Of a stretch of DNA of 32,380 nt, positions 8,936 through 17,405 are shown one piece after another. The notes under the pieces were generated by a model. That model was not told the origin of the DNA and searched no databases. It saw only the letters and a list, made by a program, of their open reading frames with translations. The stretch lies in assembly GCA_003210775.1 (NCBI GenBank), contig QCUI01000001.1:168813-201192 (forward strand). The letters run 5' to 3'. The position numbers were made by a program, and so were the translations under genes. Every line of letters begins with the position of its first letter. The first letter of the stretch is position 1. The stretch comes from Synechococcus sp. AG-679-A04 (GTDB lineage: Bacteria > Cyanobacteriota > Cyanobacteriia > PCC-6307 > Cyanobiaceae).

Positions 8936-9754
8936 TCAGCTAGCCAAGACTGCAGGAGCGTTGTCGCCCATACGCTGAGAGGAATATCCGATACCACGCA
9001 CTGTGAGGATCAGTTCAGGATTGCGCGGATCTGGTTCAAGCTTGCCGCGCAGGCGAGCCACATAAACATCAACGACCCGCAGGTCCGCAGCACGGCGAGG
9101 CGGATAGCCCCACAGCTGCTCAAGAATTTCTGCGCGCGGGACAACCTGGCCAGGTTCCCTGAATAAGAGCTCGAGCAGGCTGAATTCGGTGTAAGTCAGT
9201 GAAATGCGCTCACTGCCGCGCGTCACCTGGCGGCGATTGGTATCGACCACAAGATCACCAACGCGGACAACTCCCTGGCCTGTCGGTAGTTCACGAGACT
9301 CTGCAGTGGCTGAACCACGGCCAACCCGACGGAGAATCGTGGCAATTCGTGCTTCCAGCTCCTTGGGGCTGAAGGGTTTGGGCAGGTAATCATCTGCACC
9401 GAGATCGAGACCAGCCACTCGCTCGGAAATGGCTTCAAGAGCCGAAAGGAAAATGATTGGGACGCAAGATTCAGCCCGCAGACGACGACAAACAGCAAAA
9501 CCGTCGAGCTTTGGCAGCATCACGTCCAGAACCACCAGGTCTGGGGATTCCCGATGGAAAACCTCTAAGGCCTCTTCGCCATCTTCTGCACAGACAACCC
9601 TGTAACCAGCCAGTTGAAGACGCATCACCAGGACACGACGCACAGCTGGTTCGTCATCTACGACGAGCAGAGTTGCCTTAACGGACTCTGGAGCTCCCTG
9701 GAGAGACCCATCGCCATCGAATTGGTGGGATGGGTCTTCGGGCATACACTCCAT
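8936..9754 (-). CDS. OmpR/PhoB-family response regulator, RpaB/Ycf27-like
   Basis: A two-component response regulator of 272 residues. The receiver domain (about 27-145) has the acidic pair D33-D34, phosphoacceptor D77 (LVVLDVMLPK), S104 in the switch position and K126 (DDYLPKPFSPKELEAR). The winged-helix DNA-binding domain (about 165-260) includes LTYTEFSLLELLF and RVVDVYVARLRGKLEPDPRNPELILTVRG in pieces typical of Ycf27/RpaB. I judge it closer to RpaB than to the circadian RpaA of freshwater Synechococcus, which has different wing and receiver motifs. Some marine genome annotations use the name rpaA for a gene in this neighbourhood, so I give no symbol. It may respond to light or redox state. 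A second in-frame ATG lies three codons on (9745). No histidine kinase is adjacent. Confidence 0.9.
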   Translation of the reverse strand: MECMPEDPSHQFDGDGSLQGAPESVKATLLVVDDEPAVRRVLVMRLQLAGYRVVCAEDGEEALEVFHRESPDLVVLDVMLPKLDGFAVCRRLRAESCVPIIFLSALEAISERVAGLDLGADDYLPKPFSPKELEARIATILRRVGRGSATAESRELPTGQGVVRVGDLVVDTNRRQVTRGSERISLTYTEFSLLELLFREPGQVVPRAEILEQLWGYPPRRAADLRVVDVYVARLRGKLEPDPRNPELILTVRGIGYSSQRMGDNAPAVLAS

Positions 9755-9867
9755 CGGGTAAGAATTGCAACCCTACCGTTCGACGTGAACGGATCGAGCT
9801 CTGGGATCCAAACCGGGAACAGGTTTTGGCTTCTTTTAAGAATTGAAGCAGTAGCCAGCCGGTGATT

Positions 9868-11175
9868 TCAGGGCCAACGGGCACTGGCATAACGGTTCCA
9901 TTGCTGCTCCGCTTCAAGCACTGCCTGATCACTGCTGATCTGGCCCAACATGGCGCGCTGCAACTGGGTGTAGATGATGCTCTGCAAGCGCTTCACCCCC
10001 GGGGTCGCAGGCACAAGCACCCGAGCACTGTTCAACGTCGTGGCCGATAGCAGACGTGCATCGCGGATTTGTGCTTCGGCGGCATCGGATGGCTGCTCAG
10101 CCTCAAGTTCCGCACGAACAGCCGCCAACGCCTCCAGAGAAGAAGGCAACACTCTCGCCTCGCGGGCGAAACGAGCCTGATTGGTTCCGTTGGTCAGAAA
10201 CAAGGCCAGTGCAACAGCATCACCAGCCTGCTGGCTCTGCCGAGGTACGGCCAGCGTCATCAAGGCCACATTGGCCGTACCGTCCGAACCGGTGAGCGGT
10301 GGCTGCGGCGAGGTCACCGCAGCCACACCGGGAGCATTGGTCTGAATGCTGCGCAGAGATTTCGCACTGCTGGCAAGCAATGCAAGCTCACCACTCTGGT
10401 ACAGCTCAATGGCCCGGCGCTGCCCCTGACTCACCACTTCCCGAGGCAACAAACCTTCGCGATACAAATCCGTCCAGAACGCAAAGGCCTTGCGTCCCGC
10501 AGGCGTATTGAACGCGGCTCTCTGACGTGCATCAAGAAGACTCACGCCCATCTGCACGAGCGACTCCAGAAGTTCCGCGGAATCGTCGGGAACAACTGTG
10601 ACAAAGAGACCGTAACGACCCGTGCGCTCGCGAATGCTGCGGGCATAGGCAGGCACCTCATCCCATCGACGAGGAGCCCTTGAGAGACCGGCTTGACGCA
10701 GGAGGTCGCCGTTCACCAGGCTCAGACGGACGGTCAGATACCAAGGGATCGCGATCTGACCCGCCTCAGGATCCCTGGCTGCCTCCCACACCGATGGCAA
10801 ATACTTCTGCTCTGCACCAGGCGGCAAAAGAGGCGTGAGATCAGTGAGGCCACCCTTGCTGGCCAGATTGGCGGCAAAAGGGGGATTGAGGTTCACCACA
10901 TCAGGAGCGGTGCGTGCAAACACGGCGGCCAGAAGCTTGCGCTCCACCGATCCCCAGGGGAGGTCTGTCCATCGCACCGGTGCCTCCGGATGGAGCGTGT
11001 CCCAGGAGCCGAGCACATCGGCCATATAGGGATTGAACTTTGGAGCCAGCTGCAACGTCCAGAGCTGGAGAGTTCCCTCAGGAGCTGAACTGGGACGACA
11101 CCCCCAGACGAACACCGACAAACAGGAGAGAGCCAAACCGGTCAGAAACCGGCGCCGTCGTGAAGACACAATCAT
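9868..11175 (-). CDS. ABC-type sugar transporter substrate-binding lipoprotein
   Basis: A 435-residue extracytoplasmic solute-binding protein of the sugar-binding (MalE/UgpB-like) type. The N-terminus has SSRRRRFLTG, a possible twin-arginine signal, and a lipobox ending at C26 (VWGC), so the mature protein should be lipid-anchored. Features typical of the family are GTLQLWTLQL, APDVVNLNPPFA, GQIAIPWYL, PRRWDEVPAYA, the FNTPAGRKAF segment, and SGELALLASSA. The start was fixed by context: the ATG at 11175 overlaps the mreD TGA as ATGA. No permease or ATPase genes are next to it, so its transporter must be encoded elsewhere or it has another job. Substrate is unknown. Confidence 0.88.
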   Translation of the reverse strand: MIVSSRRRRFLTGLALSCLSVFVWGCRPSSAPEGTLQLWTLQLAPKFNPYMADVLGSWDTLHPEAPVRWTDLPWGSVERKLLAAVFARTAPDVVNLNPPFAANLASKGGLTDLTPLLPPGAEQKYLPSVWEAARDPEAGQIAIPWYLTVRLSLVNGDLLRQAGLSRAPRRWDEVPAYARSIRERTGRYGLFVTVVPDDSAELLESLVQMGVSLLDARQRAAFNTPAGRKAFAFWTDLYREGLLPREVVSQGQRRAIELYQSGELALLASSAKSLRSIQTNAPGVAAVTSPQPPLTGSDGTANVALMTLAVPRQSQQAGDAVALALFLTNGTNQARFAREARVLPSSLEALAAVRAELEAEQPSDAAEAQIRDARLLSATTLNSARVLVPATPGVKRLQSIIYTQLQRAMLGQISSDQAVLEAEQQWNRYASARWP

Positions 11176-11675
11176 GCGGGTGCTCGCCGTCGCCATAAAA
11201 GCAGCTGCCAGGATCCAACCAGAGGTGCCAGCAGTCCAGTGATCAAAGCCTGAGCAAGGGTGGTGTGCAGCGCCCACGACTGGATCAGACCATCAGATGA
11301 TCCCATCACCAGCCACTGGAGCCATAGAGACAGACCCAAAACCAGCGAGCCGATCCAGGCAAGCAGTCCCAGATTGAGGCTGCGCTGAATCGGCGGACCC
11401 CGGCGTCCCAGACGCCCCCACCACCAACCCATCAAGACAAGGGCGGGGACCTGACTGACATCCCCAAGGCTCAGACCATCCAGCACCAGACCAATCGCAG
11501 CTCCTGCAATCGCACCGGCAAGAGGACCGTCCACCAGCGACCAGGGAAGCAACCAGAGGATCGCCCAGCTGGGCGGAACACCATCCAGATTGAGCCAGGA
11601 GGGTGCTGCCATCTGCAGGATCGGCACGAGAAGAGCAGAAGCCATGCAGATGGGTTGTCGGTGCAGACGCGTCAT
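11172..11675 (-). CDS. mreD: Rod shape-determining membrane protein MreD
   Basis: MreD is an inner-membrane member of the elongasome that guides lateral peptidoglycan synthesis with MreB and MreC. The 167-residue protein is very hydrophobic with about five membrane segments, including PSWAILWLLPWSLV, LAGAIAGAAIGLVLDGL and the later ALVLMGWWWG and LGLLAWIGSLVLGLSLWL. The sequence is not strongly conserved in this family, so the assignment rests mainly on size, topology and its place directly after mreB and mreC. Its ATG lies 4 bases after the mreC stop, and its stop overlaps the start of the sugar-binding lipoprotein gene by 4 bases. Confidence 0.88.
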   Translation of the reverse strand: MTRLHRQPICMASALLVPILQMAAPSWLNLDGVPPSWAILWLLPWSLVDGPLAGAIAGAAIGLVLDGLSLGDVSQVPALVLMGWWWGRLGRRGPPIQRSLNLGLLAWIGSLVLGLSLWLQWLVMGSSDGLIQSWALHTTLAQALITGLLAPLVGSWQLLLWRRRAPA

Positions 11676-11679
11676 TCCG

Positions 11680-12423
11680 TCAACGCACCTTCACCTGGAC
11701 CCAATCGATGGCATCAGGCGGGGCGATTAGTTGCACGAGAGCGGTTGGTGCCGGAACCGATCTGGTATTGAGCGACTGCACCACTGCCACGGGCAGATTG
11801 GGGGGCAACAAAGTGCTCGCAGGAGAGGTACTGACCAGATCGCCTGGACGAACCTGGATGTCCTTGTCGAGAAACTGCAACTTTGGACGGGCTGTTCCAA
11901 GGCCCACCAGCAGCCCATGCTGCTGGGTGCGGGGCAACCAGACGCCGATGCGACTGCCGGGCGCCGTCAGCAGACGAACTCTGCTGGTGGCGGGCGTCAC
12001 GCTCTGGACCCTGCCGACCAGGCCTCCAGGTCCGATCACAGCATCATCCTTCGCTACACCCTCGACCGAGCCTTTGCCCAGAAGCAACTGCTGCCACCAG
12101 CCTGATGCTGTCCGTGAGATCACTGCAGCCTGAAGCCAGTCACCAGACGACTGCTCATCCAGCGACAAAAGCCCCCTCAGGCGAGCATTGTCCTGCTCCA
12201 ACAGCTCCAGTCGGGACAGCTGCTCCTGCTGTTTGGCAGTCTCAACCCACTCGCGCTGAGCGGAGCCCGGCCAGAAGGGCCGACTCAACAAGGCGAAGCC
12301 ATCTGCAAATCCAGCCCCTTTACTCAGTCGCACCAACCCAAGAGCCAGAAGCAACACCAACCATGGCCACAGCCGCTGGATGGAGCGCAGCCTTGACCCC
12401 TGGGGCCTCTGGGAAGAGCCCAT
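11680..12423 (-). CDS. mreC: Rod shape-determining protein MreC
   Basis: MreC is a bitopic membrane protein that scaffolds the cell-wall elongation machinery in the periplasm. The 247-residue protein has one N-terminal membrane segment (LWPWLVLLLALGLVRL, about 18-35), a coiled-coil stretch (about 60-90, KQQEQLSRLELLEQDNARL), and the beta-barrel domains with AAVISRTASGWW, GPGGLVGRV, TSRVRLLTAPGSRIGV and PGDLVSTSP, as expected for MreC. The start at 12423 lies 5 bases after the mreB stop. Length is at the short end of the family, with a C-terminus ending directly after the second barrel domain. Confidence 0.93.
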   Translation of the reverse strand: MGSSQRPQGSRLRSIQRLWPWLVLLLALGLVRLSKGAGFADGFALLSRPFWPGSAQREWVETAKQQEQLSRLELLEQDNARLRGLLSLDEQSSGDWLQAAVISRTASGWWQQLLLGKGSVEGVAKDDAVIGPGGLVGRVQSVTPATSRVRLLTAPGSRIGVWLPRTQQHGLLVGLGTARPKLQFLDKDIQVRPGDLVSTSPASTLLPPNLPVAVVQSLNTRSVPAPTALVQLIAPPDAIDWVQVKVR

Positions 12424-12428
12424 GGCGA

Positions 12429-13481
12429 TCAGAGAGCGGCAGCGGAGCGAACAAATTCAGGTGTATCGAGCACCCTCTGCAAACGCTTGTAGTCCTCAAG
12501 AACCTGACCACAACCCTTAACCACGCACAGCAGTGGCTCCTCTGCGATGTGGGTGAAGATCCCCGTTTCATGGCTGATCAGATCACTGATGCCGCGAACC
12601 AACGCTCCGCCACCGGCCAGCATGATTCCACGGTCGACGATGTCGGCGGCCAGCTCGGGCGGCGTGCGCTCGAGAGTGCGCTTCACAGCCTCGACAATCA
12701 CGTTCAAAGGCTCAGCGATGGCCTCACGCAGATCCCCCGCCTGCAGCTGAATGGTGCGCGGCAGCCCGGAAAGCAGATGAAGACCGCGGACATCCATCAC
12801 CGTTTGATCGAACTCATCGTCGGGGAAGGCGGAACCAATGCGGATCTTGATCTCCTCCGCGGTGCGTTCACCCACCACAAGGTTGTGCACTTTCTTGAGG
12901 TAGACGCCAATGGAGTCACTGATTTCATCTCCAGCAACCCGCACAGATTCACTGAGCACGGTTCCACCGAGACTGAGCACCGCCACTTCGGTGGTACCGC
13001 CGCCGATGTCCACAATCATTGTGCCGACAGGCTCCGTGACCGGTAGACCAGCACCGATCGCAGCAGCAACCGGCTCGTCAATCAGGTGCACCTCACGTGC
13101 TCCGGCAAGACCGGCCTCACGCACGGCACGGCGCTCCACGCCGGTGACCCCACTGGGGATACCCACGACAAGACGAGGGGCCACGATGCCGCGGCCTTCA
13201 TTGCCTTTCTGAATGAAAGTTTTCAGCATCTGCTCAGCCGCATCGAAATCAGCGATCACACCATCGCGAAGGGGGCGAACAGCACGAATATTTCCAGGCG
13301 TGCGGCCCAGCATCAGCTTGGCCTCGTCACCAACGGCCATGGTCACGCCGCGTTCGAGATCAAGGGCCACAACGGAGGGTTCTTGCAGCACGATCCCCTT
13401 ACCCGAGACATAAATCAGGGTGTTGGCGGTACCTAGGTCGATGCCGATATCGCGGGACAGCTGGAAACGGCGGAACAGCAC
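12429..13481 (-). CDS. mreB: Rod shape-determining actin homologue MreB
   Basis: MreB forms membrane-bound filaments that direct cell-wall synthesis. The actin-fold motifs are all present: phosphate 1 loop DLGTANT, phosphate 2 loop DIGGGTTEVAV, and the adenosine motif AGGGALVRG, with the characteristic LIDEPVAAAIGAGLP. Three starts are possible: ATG at 13529 (366 aa), ATG at 13508 (359 aa), and GTG at 13481 (350 aa, start V/M-LFRRFQLSRDIGIDLG). I chose the GTG because it gives the usual 350-residue length and begins where family conservation starts, but none has a good Shine-Dalgarno. It heads the mreBCD group and is divergent from ssb. Confidence 0.93.
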   Translation of the reverse strand: MLFRRFQLSRDIGIDLGTANTLIYVSGKGIVLQEPSVVALDLERGVTMAVGDEAKLMLGRTPGNIRAVRPLRDGVIADFDAAEQMLKTFIQKGNEGRGIVAPRLVVGIPSGVTGVERRAVREAGLAGAREVHLIDEPVAAAIGAGLPVTEPVGTMIVDIGGGTTEVAVLSLGGTVLSESVRVAGDEISDSIGVYLKKVHNLVVGERTAEEIKIRIGSAFPDDEFDQTVMDVRGLHLLSGLPRTIQLQAGDLREAIAEPLNVIVEAVKRTLERTPPELAADIVDRGIMLAGGGALVRGISDLISHETGIFTHIAEEPLLCVVKGCGQVLEDYKRLQRVLDTPEFVRSAAAL

Positions 13482-13570
13482 TGGCGAGAACACATTTCGG
13501 CGAATCATAGGGGCAGTCTCAGGCCCCATCTGTTACAGAATCGTTCGAGGGTGGAACTTCTAGAAGGCAG

Positions 13571-13601
13571 CCACGACAACCGTCAGTTTTGACAACCGTG
13601 G
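13571..13601. promoter_or_regulatory. Repeat pair in the mreB/ssb divergent promoter region
   Basis: The intergenic region contains the 9-base direct repeat gacaaccgt twice (13575-13583 and 13591-13599), with start points 16 bases apart, nested in the inverted arms ccacg (13571-13575) and cgtgg (13597-13601). The second copy overlaps a TTGACA-like element (13589-13594) that could be a -35 box for ssb, though no good -10 follows. Such an arrangement could be an operator for a dimeric regulator acting on ssb, mreB or both. Only the repeats are seen; the role is inference. Confidence 0.3.
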
Positions 13602-13633
13602 CGCATCATTGACCCACAAACAGGAGAGATTCA

Positions 13634-14014
13634 ATGGGTGTCAACTCCGTGACTTTGGTCGGCCGTGCCGGCCGTGATCCAGAAGTCAGGTATTTCGAAT
13701 CGGGAAGCATGGTGGCGAACCTCACCATCGCTGTGAACCGCCGCAGCCGCGACGACGAGCCCGACTGGTTCAATCTTGAAATCTGGGGGAAACAGGCTCA
13801 GGTGGCAGCGGACTATGTCAAAAAGGGATCCCTGTTGGGCATCATTGGCAGCTTCAAGCTGGACCGCTGGAACGACAGGAACAGTGGAGAAGAGCGCAGC
13901 AAACCCGTGGTACGGGTTGATCGACTGGAACTTCTGGGCTCGAAGCGAGACAACCAGGACTCCGGCGGCAGCTTCGGAGGCGGAAGCCCCAGCGACGAAG
14001 AGGTGCCCTTCTGA
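13634..14014 (+). CDS. ssb: Single-stranded DNA-binding protein
   Basis: SSB coats single-stranded DNA during replication and repair. The 126-residue protein has the OB-fold with NSVTLVGRAGRDPEVRYF, VANLTIAVNR, PDWFNLEIWGKQAQVAADYV and KGSLLGIIGSFKLDRW, then a short Gly/Ser-rich linker and the acidic C-terminal tip DEEVPF that recruits repair and replication proteins. It is short for the family because the disordered linker is reduced, as in other cyanobacterial SSBs. A clear Shine-Dalgarno (aggag, 13622-13626) sits 7 bases upstream of the ATG. It is divergent from mreB and convergent with the DedA gene. Confidence 0.95.
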   Translation: MGVNSVTLVGRAGRDPEVRYFESGSMVANLTIAVNRRSRDDEPDWFNLEIWGKQAQVAADYVKKGSLLGIIGSFKLDRWNDRNSGEERSKPVVRVDRLELLGSKRDNQDSGGSFGGGSPSDEEVPF

Positions 14015-14029
14015 TCTTGGCCTGATTCG

Positions 14030-14058
14030 GTCAGTCCGCTATCAATCGGCGGACTGAC
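14030..14058. terminator. Perfect 10-bp hairpin between ssb and the dedA-family gene
   Basis: A perfect inverted repeat pairs gtcagtccgc (14030-14039) with gcggactgac (14049-14058) around a 9-base loop. It lies at the meeting point of two convergent genes and includes the stop codon of the DedA gene in the loop. The stem is strong enough to act as a bidirectional terminator or as a 3'-end stabiliser, but no run of T follows on either strand, so intrinsic termination may be inefficient. Confidence 0.55.
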
Positions 14059-14701
14059 GTCGCCTCCAAATCCGAAGTCCCAACCAGATCCCCCCTGCCA
14101 CAACAGCAACCACCAACAGCACCTTGATCACTTTGCTGACCGGATCGATCCAGACCTCAACGTTGCTGTAACCCTCGCCAAGAACCATGCCGGCGACAGT
14201 CAGCAACAACGTCCAGATCAGACTGCCGGCGGTGGTCCAGATCAGGAAAGGCGTAATCGGCATCAACTCGATACCAGCAGGCACTGAAATCAGAGTGCGA
14301 ATGCCTGGAATCAGGCGCCCCCAAAACACCAAGGCAGTTCCATAGCGACTGAACCAACGACGGCTTCGTGACAACTCCTCAGGACTGATGCCGATCCAGC
14401 GACCATGACGCGTAAGCCACTGCTCGATGCGTTCTTCATTGATCAGGCGTCCAATGCCGTACCAGGGCAGGGCACCAAGGACGGTGCCCAGCAGACCCGC
14501 GATCACGACTGGAACCAACTGCAGCTGGCCTTGCTGAACATAAAAACCTCCGAGAGGCATGATCAACTCCGAGGGGATCGGAGGGAACAGGTTCTCCAGG
14601 AACATGGCCGCAAAGATTGCGGCGTATCCCGCCCAGGGATTGGCTTCTACGGCTTGGCCGATCCAATCGGGCAGTTGTGAAACAAATTCGGTGAGCCCCA
14701 T
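14042..14701 (-). CDS. DedA-family membrane protein
   Basis: A 219-residue integral membrane protein of the DedA/SNARE-associated family, whose members act in membrane homeostasis and probably as lipid (undecaprenyl-phosphate or phosphatidylethanolamine) translocases. The signatures are clear: FLENLFPPIPSELIMPLGGF at the N-terminus, the re-entrant segment RYGTALVFWGRLIPGIRTLIS with the conserved R and PGxR, and a hydrophobic C-terminal anchor (KVIKVLLVVAVVAGGIWLGL) followed by a basic tail. Four to six hydrophobic segments are visible. It is monocistronic as far as can be seen, and is preceded upstream by an AT-rich stretch. Which lipid it moves cannot be told from sequence. Confidence 0.9.
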   Translation of the reverse strand: MGLTEFVSQLPDWIGQAVEANPWAGYAAIFAAMFLENLFPPIPSELIMPLGGFYVQQGQLQLVPVVIAGLLGTVLGALPWYGIGRLINEERIEQWLTRHGRWIGISPEELSRSRRWFSRYGTALVFWGRLIPGIRTLISVPAGIELMPITPFLIWTTAGSLIWTLLLTVAGMVLGEGYSNVEVWIDPVSKVIKVLLVVAVVAGGIWLGLRIWRRRQSAD

Positions 14702-15112
14702 GGACGGCGCTGAAGTCGTGGCAAGTCTTCCATGAAGTGGTGCATCCGATGTCGCTTGAGAACAAAAACGGGGCTAGACAGTAAGCACAGTGGCTTTTTC
14801 GCCAACTATCAGCTCAAAATTCAGCCAACACAACAACAATGACATTTGGCCACAGGGATGACAAGAACGCACGAACCAGAGGGAAAACAAGCAACCAACC
14901 AACAAACCCTACTCGTGCTTTAGCGGGTTCCTAATTGGCAAAATTTTAATTACCAATTTGTCCATATTTAAACGAAAAAGTTGATACTCCGACCGGCAAT
15001 AAGCCTTCAAAGAATTACAGCTCGGTAAACTCGTAAGATCACCTACCAACAAACGCAGCTGACTGCCGATTATCAGAAAACCAGCAACACGAATAAATCC
15101 GGAAGTCCCAGT
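14702..15112. other. AT-rich stretch without a recognised gene
   Basis: This 411-base stretch lies between the DedA gene and the truncated GtrII-like gene and is clearly richer in A and T than the flanks. On the minus strand the frame of the GtrII-like gene stays open for 66 more codons after its TAG (15113-15115), ending at a TAG near 14910, but the translation does not look like the missing part of a GtrII protein. A weak inverted repeat (aattgg about 14933, ccaatt about 14953) flanks an A/T run. The promoter of the DedA gene must lie near 14702-14800, but I see no convincing boxes. Confidence 0.5.
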
Positions 15113-15664
15113 CTAATACATACACAAGGAAGCTTCTAACAACAGAAATCCACCCACCAAACTCAAACCCGTTGCCGACATCTGGACAAGAATGGCGGCT
15201 ACAATTGCCAGTGCTACTGACAAAGACATGAATACCGAATCAAAACCATAAGAAAGATTTTCCAATCCATAGGGCTGAACGAAGAGAGGCAACACTGCCA
15301 AAGCAGACCAAAGAGGGGTCCGATGCCCATAAGCCCGAACCATCAACAGTCCAGACAAGGAATAAATAAAAACTGATAGGAGCGTATATAGAGGGGAAAC
15401 CGCAACACTCGGATGCCCATAATTCACCACATAAAAGACAATATCGGCAAGTGGTCGACCAACCACATCCCAGCCAAAATGACCACTAAATGAGCGACTG
15501 TAATCATCAATATAAAGGTGAACGAACAATATCACTGGCAAAAGAGCGATCAAACCAGCAATCAATATGAAAAAGAACTGAGTTCGGAAGGAGCGATTCA
15601 GGCGAGACCTTGGCTCCCTTGCAGAACCGAGCAAATTCATGGCCAAGGAATGCAGCCTCAACAT
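15113..15664 (-). pseudogene. Truncated GtrII-like glucosyltransferase (membrane protein)
   Basis: The 183-residue product resembles the N-terminal part of GtrII-type glucosyltransferases, polytopic enzymes of about 450-550 residues that glucosylate surface glycans from a lipid-linked donor. The visible family features are a first membrane segment (FFFILIAGLIALLPVILFV), the acidic DD in YIDDYSRSF, GWDVVGRPLADIV, and further hydrophobic segments. The frame ends at TAG just after LLLEASLCMY, where family members usually continue with more membrane helices, so the gene seems truncated. The start has a strong Shine-Dalgarno (ggaggag on the minus strand, 15671-15677, 6 bases before the ATG), so a short protein could still be made. 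Base composition is more AT-rich than neighbours. The GtrII assignment is moderate. Confidence 0.6.
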
Positions 15665-15884
15665 TTCAATCTCCTCCAGTGTTTCATAGCCGACTCAGGC
15701 TCAAGGGCGCCTTACTGACAGCTCAGATAGAAGCTCATTCAGCAAGGGCTCGCCCTCAGGGAAGCGTCGGCCAAACATCAATCCTGCAACAAAAACAGTC
15801 AACTACTGAAGATTGCGACCAGAGCCCTGGACTCAATCAAAGAAATAATCAAATCTTTGTTGTGCCATTGCTCAAACAATGAAC
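15665..15884. other. Intergenic region upstream of the GtrII-like gene
   Basis: About 220 bases between the GtrII-like start and the ahcY terminator. It must hold the promoter for the GtrII-like gene on the minus strand. A short inverted repeat (caaaga at about 15839, tctttg at about 15854) is visible. I see no convincing ORF or RNA gene here. Confidence 0.4.
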
Positions 15885-15915
15885 AAAAAAGCCAGATCAC
15901 AAAAGTGACCTGGCT
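15885..15915 (-). terminator. Rho-independent terminator of ahcY
   Basis: Read on the minus strand, an 11-base stem (15905-15915 with 15890-15900) closes on a TTTT loop; the only non-Watson-Crick pair is a G-U in the RNA. It is followed by a run of six T (15885-15890). It lies about 36 bases after the ahcY stop. This is a textbook intrinsic terminator. Confidence 0.85.
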
Positions 15916-15950
15916 GAAAAAACAAGAGAGAAAGCTTGTTCGTCTAACAA

Positions 15951-17381
15951 TCAGTAGCGGTAATGGTCAGGCTTGTAGGGGCCTGAAACCGGCACATTGA
16001 TGTAATCAGCTTGATCCTTGCTGAGCTCTGTGAGCTGGGCACCGATGCGACCCAGGTGCAGGCGAGCCACCATCTCGTCGAGATGTTTCGGCAAGACATA
16101 GACCTCCTTTCCGTACTCTTTGCCCTTGGTGAAGATCTCAATCTGAGCCAACACCTGGTTGGTGAAGGAGTTACTCATCACAAAGCTGGGGTGGCCCGTG
16201 GCGCAGCCCAGATTCACCAGACGTCCTTCCGCCAGCAGGATGATCTTGTTACCGCTGGGCAGGGTGATGTGATCGACCTGGGGCTTGATGTTGTCCCACT
16301 CATAGTTCTTCAGTGAGGCGACATCAATTTCATTATCGAAATGGCCGATGTTGCAGACGATCGCCTCATCCTTCATCTTCACCAGGTGCTCATTGCGGAT
16401 CACCTGATAGTTGCCGGTGGCCGTCACGAAGATGTCCATCTCTCCGACGACATCCTCCAGTCGCACAACGCGATAACCCTCCATGGCAGCCTGCAAGGCA
16501 CAGATGGGATCCACCTCAGCGATGCAGACGGTGGCACCCAGTCCGCGCAGGGACTGGGCAGAGCCCTTGCCCACGTCGCCGTAGCCGATCACCAGGGCCT
16601 GCTTACCAGCCACCATCACGTCGGTGGCGCGCTTGATGCTGTCAACAAGTGATTCGCGGCAACCGTAGAGGTTGTCGAATTTGCTCTTGGTCACCGAGTC
16701 GTTGACGTTGATGGCCGGGAACGGCAGCTCACCACTCTTCTGCATCTTGTAGAGACGAGCCACACCCGTGGTGGTTTCCTCAGTGACACCCTGAATCTGG
16801 GCTTTGGTTCGGCTATAGAAACTGGAATCCTGAGCCAGCTTCTTTTTGATGGAGGCGAAGAGGTAGGTCTCTTCCTCATTCGAGGGGTTGTCGAGAACGG
16901 TGATGTCCTGCTCGGCCTTGCTCCCCAGCATCACCAGGCCAGTGGCATCGCCACCGTCGTCCAAAATCATGTTGGGTGATCCACCGTCACCCCACTCGAG
17001 GATGCGGTGGGTGTACTCCCAGTACTCCTCAAGAGTTTCGCCCTTAACAGCAAACACAGGGATCCCCGTAGCAGCAATCGCAGCTGCAGCGTGGTCCTGC
17101 GTCGAAAAAATGTTGCAAGAGGCCCAACGCACGTCGGCGCCAAGCTCGACAAGGGTTTCAATCAGAACCGCGGTCTGAATTGTCATGTGCAGTGAACCGG
17201 CGATGCGGGCGCCTTTCAAAGGCTTTTCGCTGCCGTATTTCTTGCGCAACGCCATCAGACCAGGCATTTCGGTCTCGGCGATATCGAGTTCCTTGCGGCC
17301 GAAATCAGCCTGGTTGATATCAGCAATGACGCAATCGACGCCAAGCTTTAGCTCAGCCGCGGACGTGGGCGCTGCCACCAT
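15951..17381 (-). CDS. ahcY: Adenosylhomocysteinase (S-adenosyl-L-homocysteine hydrolase)
   Basis: AhcY splits S-adenosylhomocysteine into adenosine and homocysteine, removing the product that inhibits SAM-dependent methyltransferases. The 476-residue protein has the family signatures: [42 protein letters not shown], the NAD-binding loop [19 protein letters not shown], and [15 protein letters not shown], ending in the conserved PDHYRY, which contributes to the neighbouring cofactor site. The ATG at 17381 (MVAAPTS) gives the standard length; the frame is open upstream only through tsaE. It is head to head with tsaE with just 24 bases between the starts. A good terminator follows. Its product links in principle to the methyl use by EgtD. 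Confidence 0.96.
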   Translation of the reverse strand: MVAAPTSAAELKLGVDCVIADINQADFGRKELDIAETEMPGLMALRKKYGSEKPLKGARIAGSLHMTIQTAVLIETLVELGADVRWASCNIFSTQDHAAAAIAATGIPVFAVKGETLEEYWEYTHRILEWGDGGSPNMILDDGGDATGLVMLGSKAEQDITVLDNPSNEEETYLFASIKKKLAQDSSFYSRTKAQIQGVTEETTTGVARLYKMQKSGELPFPAINVNDSVTKSKFDNLYGCRESLVDSIKRATDVMVAGKQALVIGYGDVGKGSAQSLRGLGATVCIAEVDPICALQAAMEGYRVVRLEDVVGEMDIFVTATGNYQVIRNEHLVKMKDEAIVCNIGHFDNEIDVASLKNYEWDNIKPQVDHITLPSGNKIILLAEGRLVNLGCATGHPSFVMSNSFTNQVLAQIEIFTKGKEYGKEVYVLPKHLDEMVARLHLGRIGAQLTELSKDQADYINVPVSGPYKPDHYRY

Positions 17382-17405
17382 GGTTTGGGTGCTCCCTAAA
17401 GGAAT

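Noticed and set aside
11883-13046. Plus-strand ORF of 387 codons opposite mreC and mreB.
   Set aside because: It is a long shadow frame made possible by GC-rich codons; mreB and mreC on the minus strand are certain.
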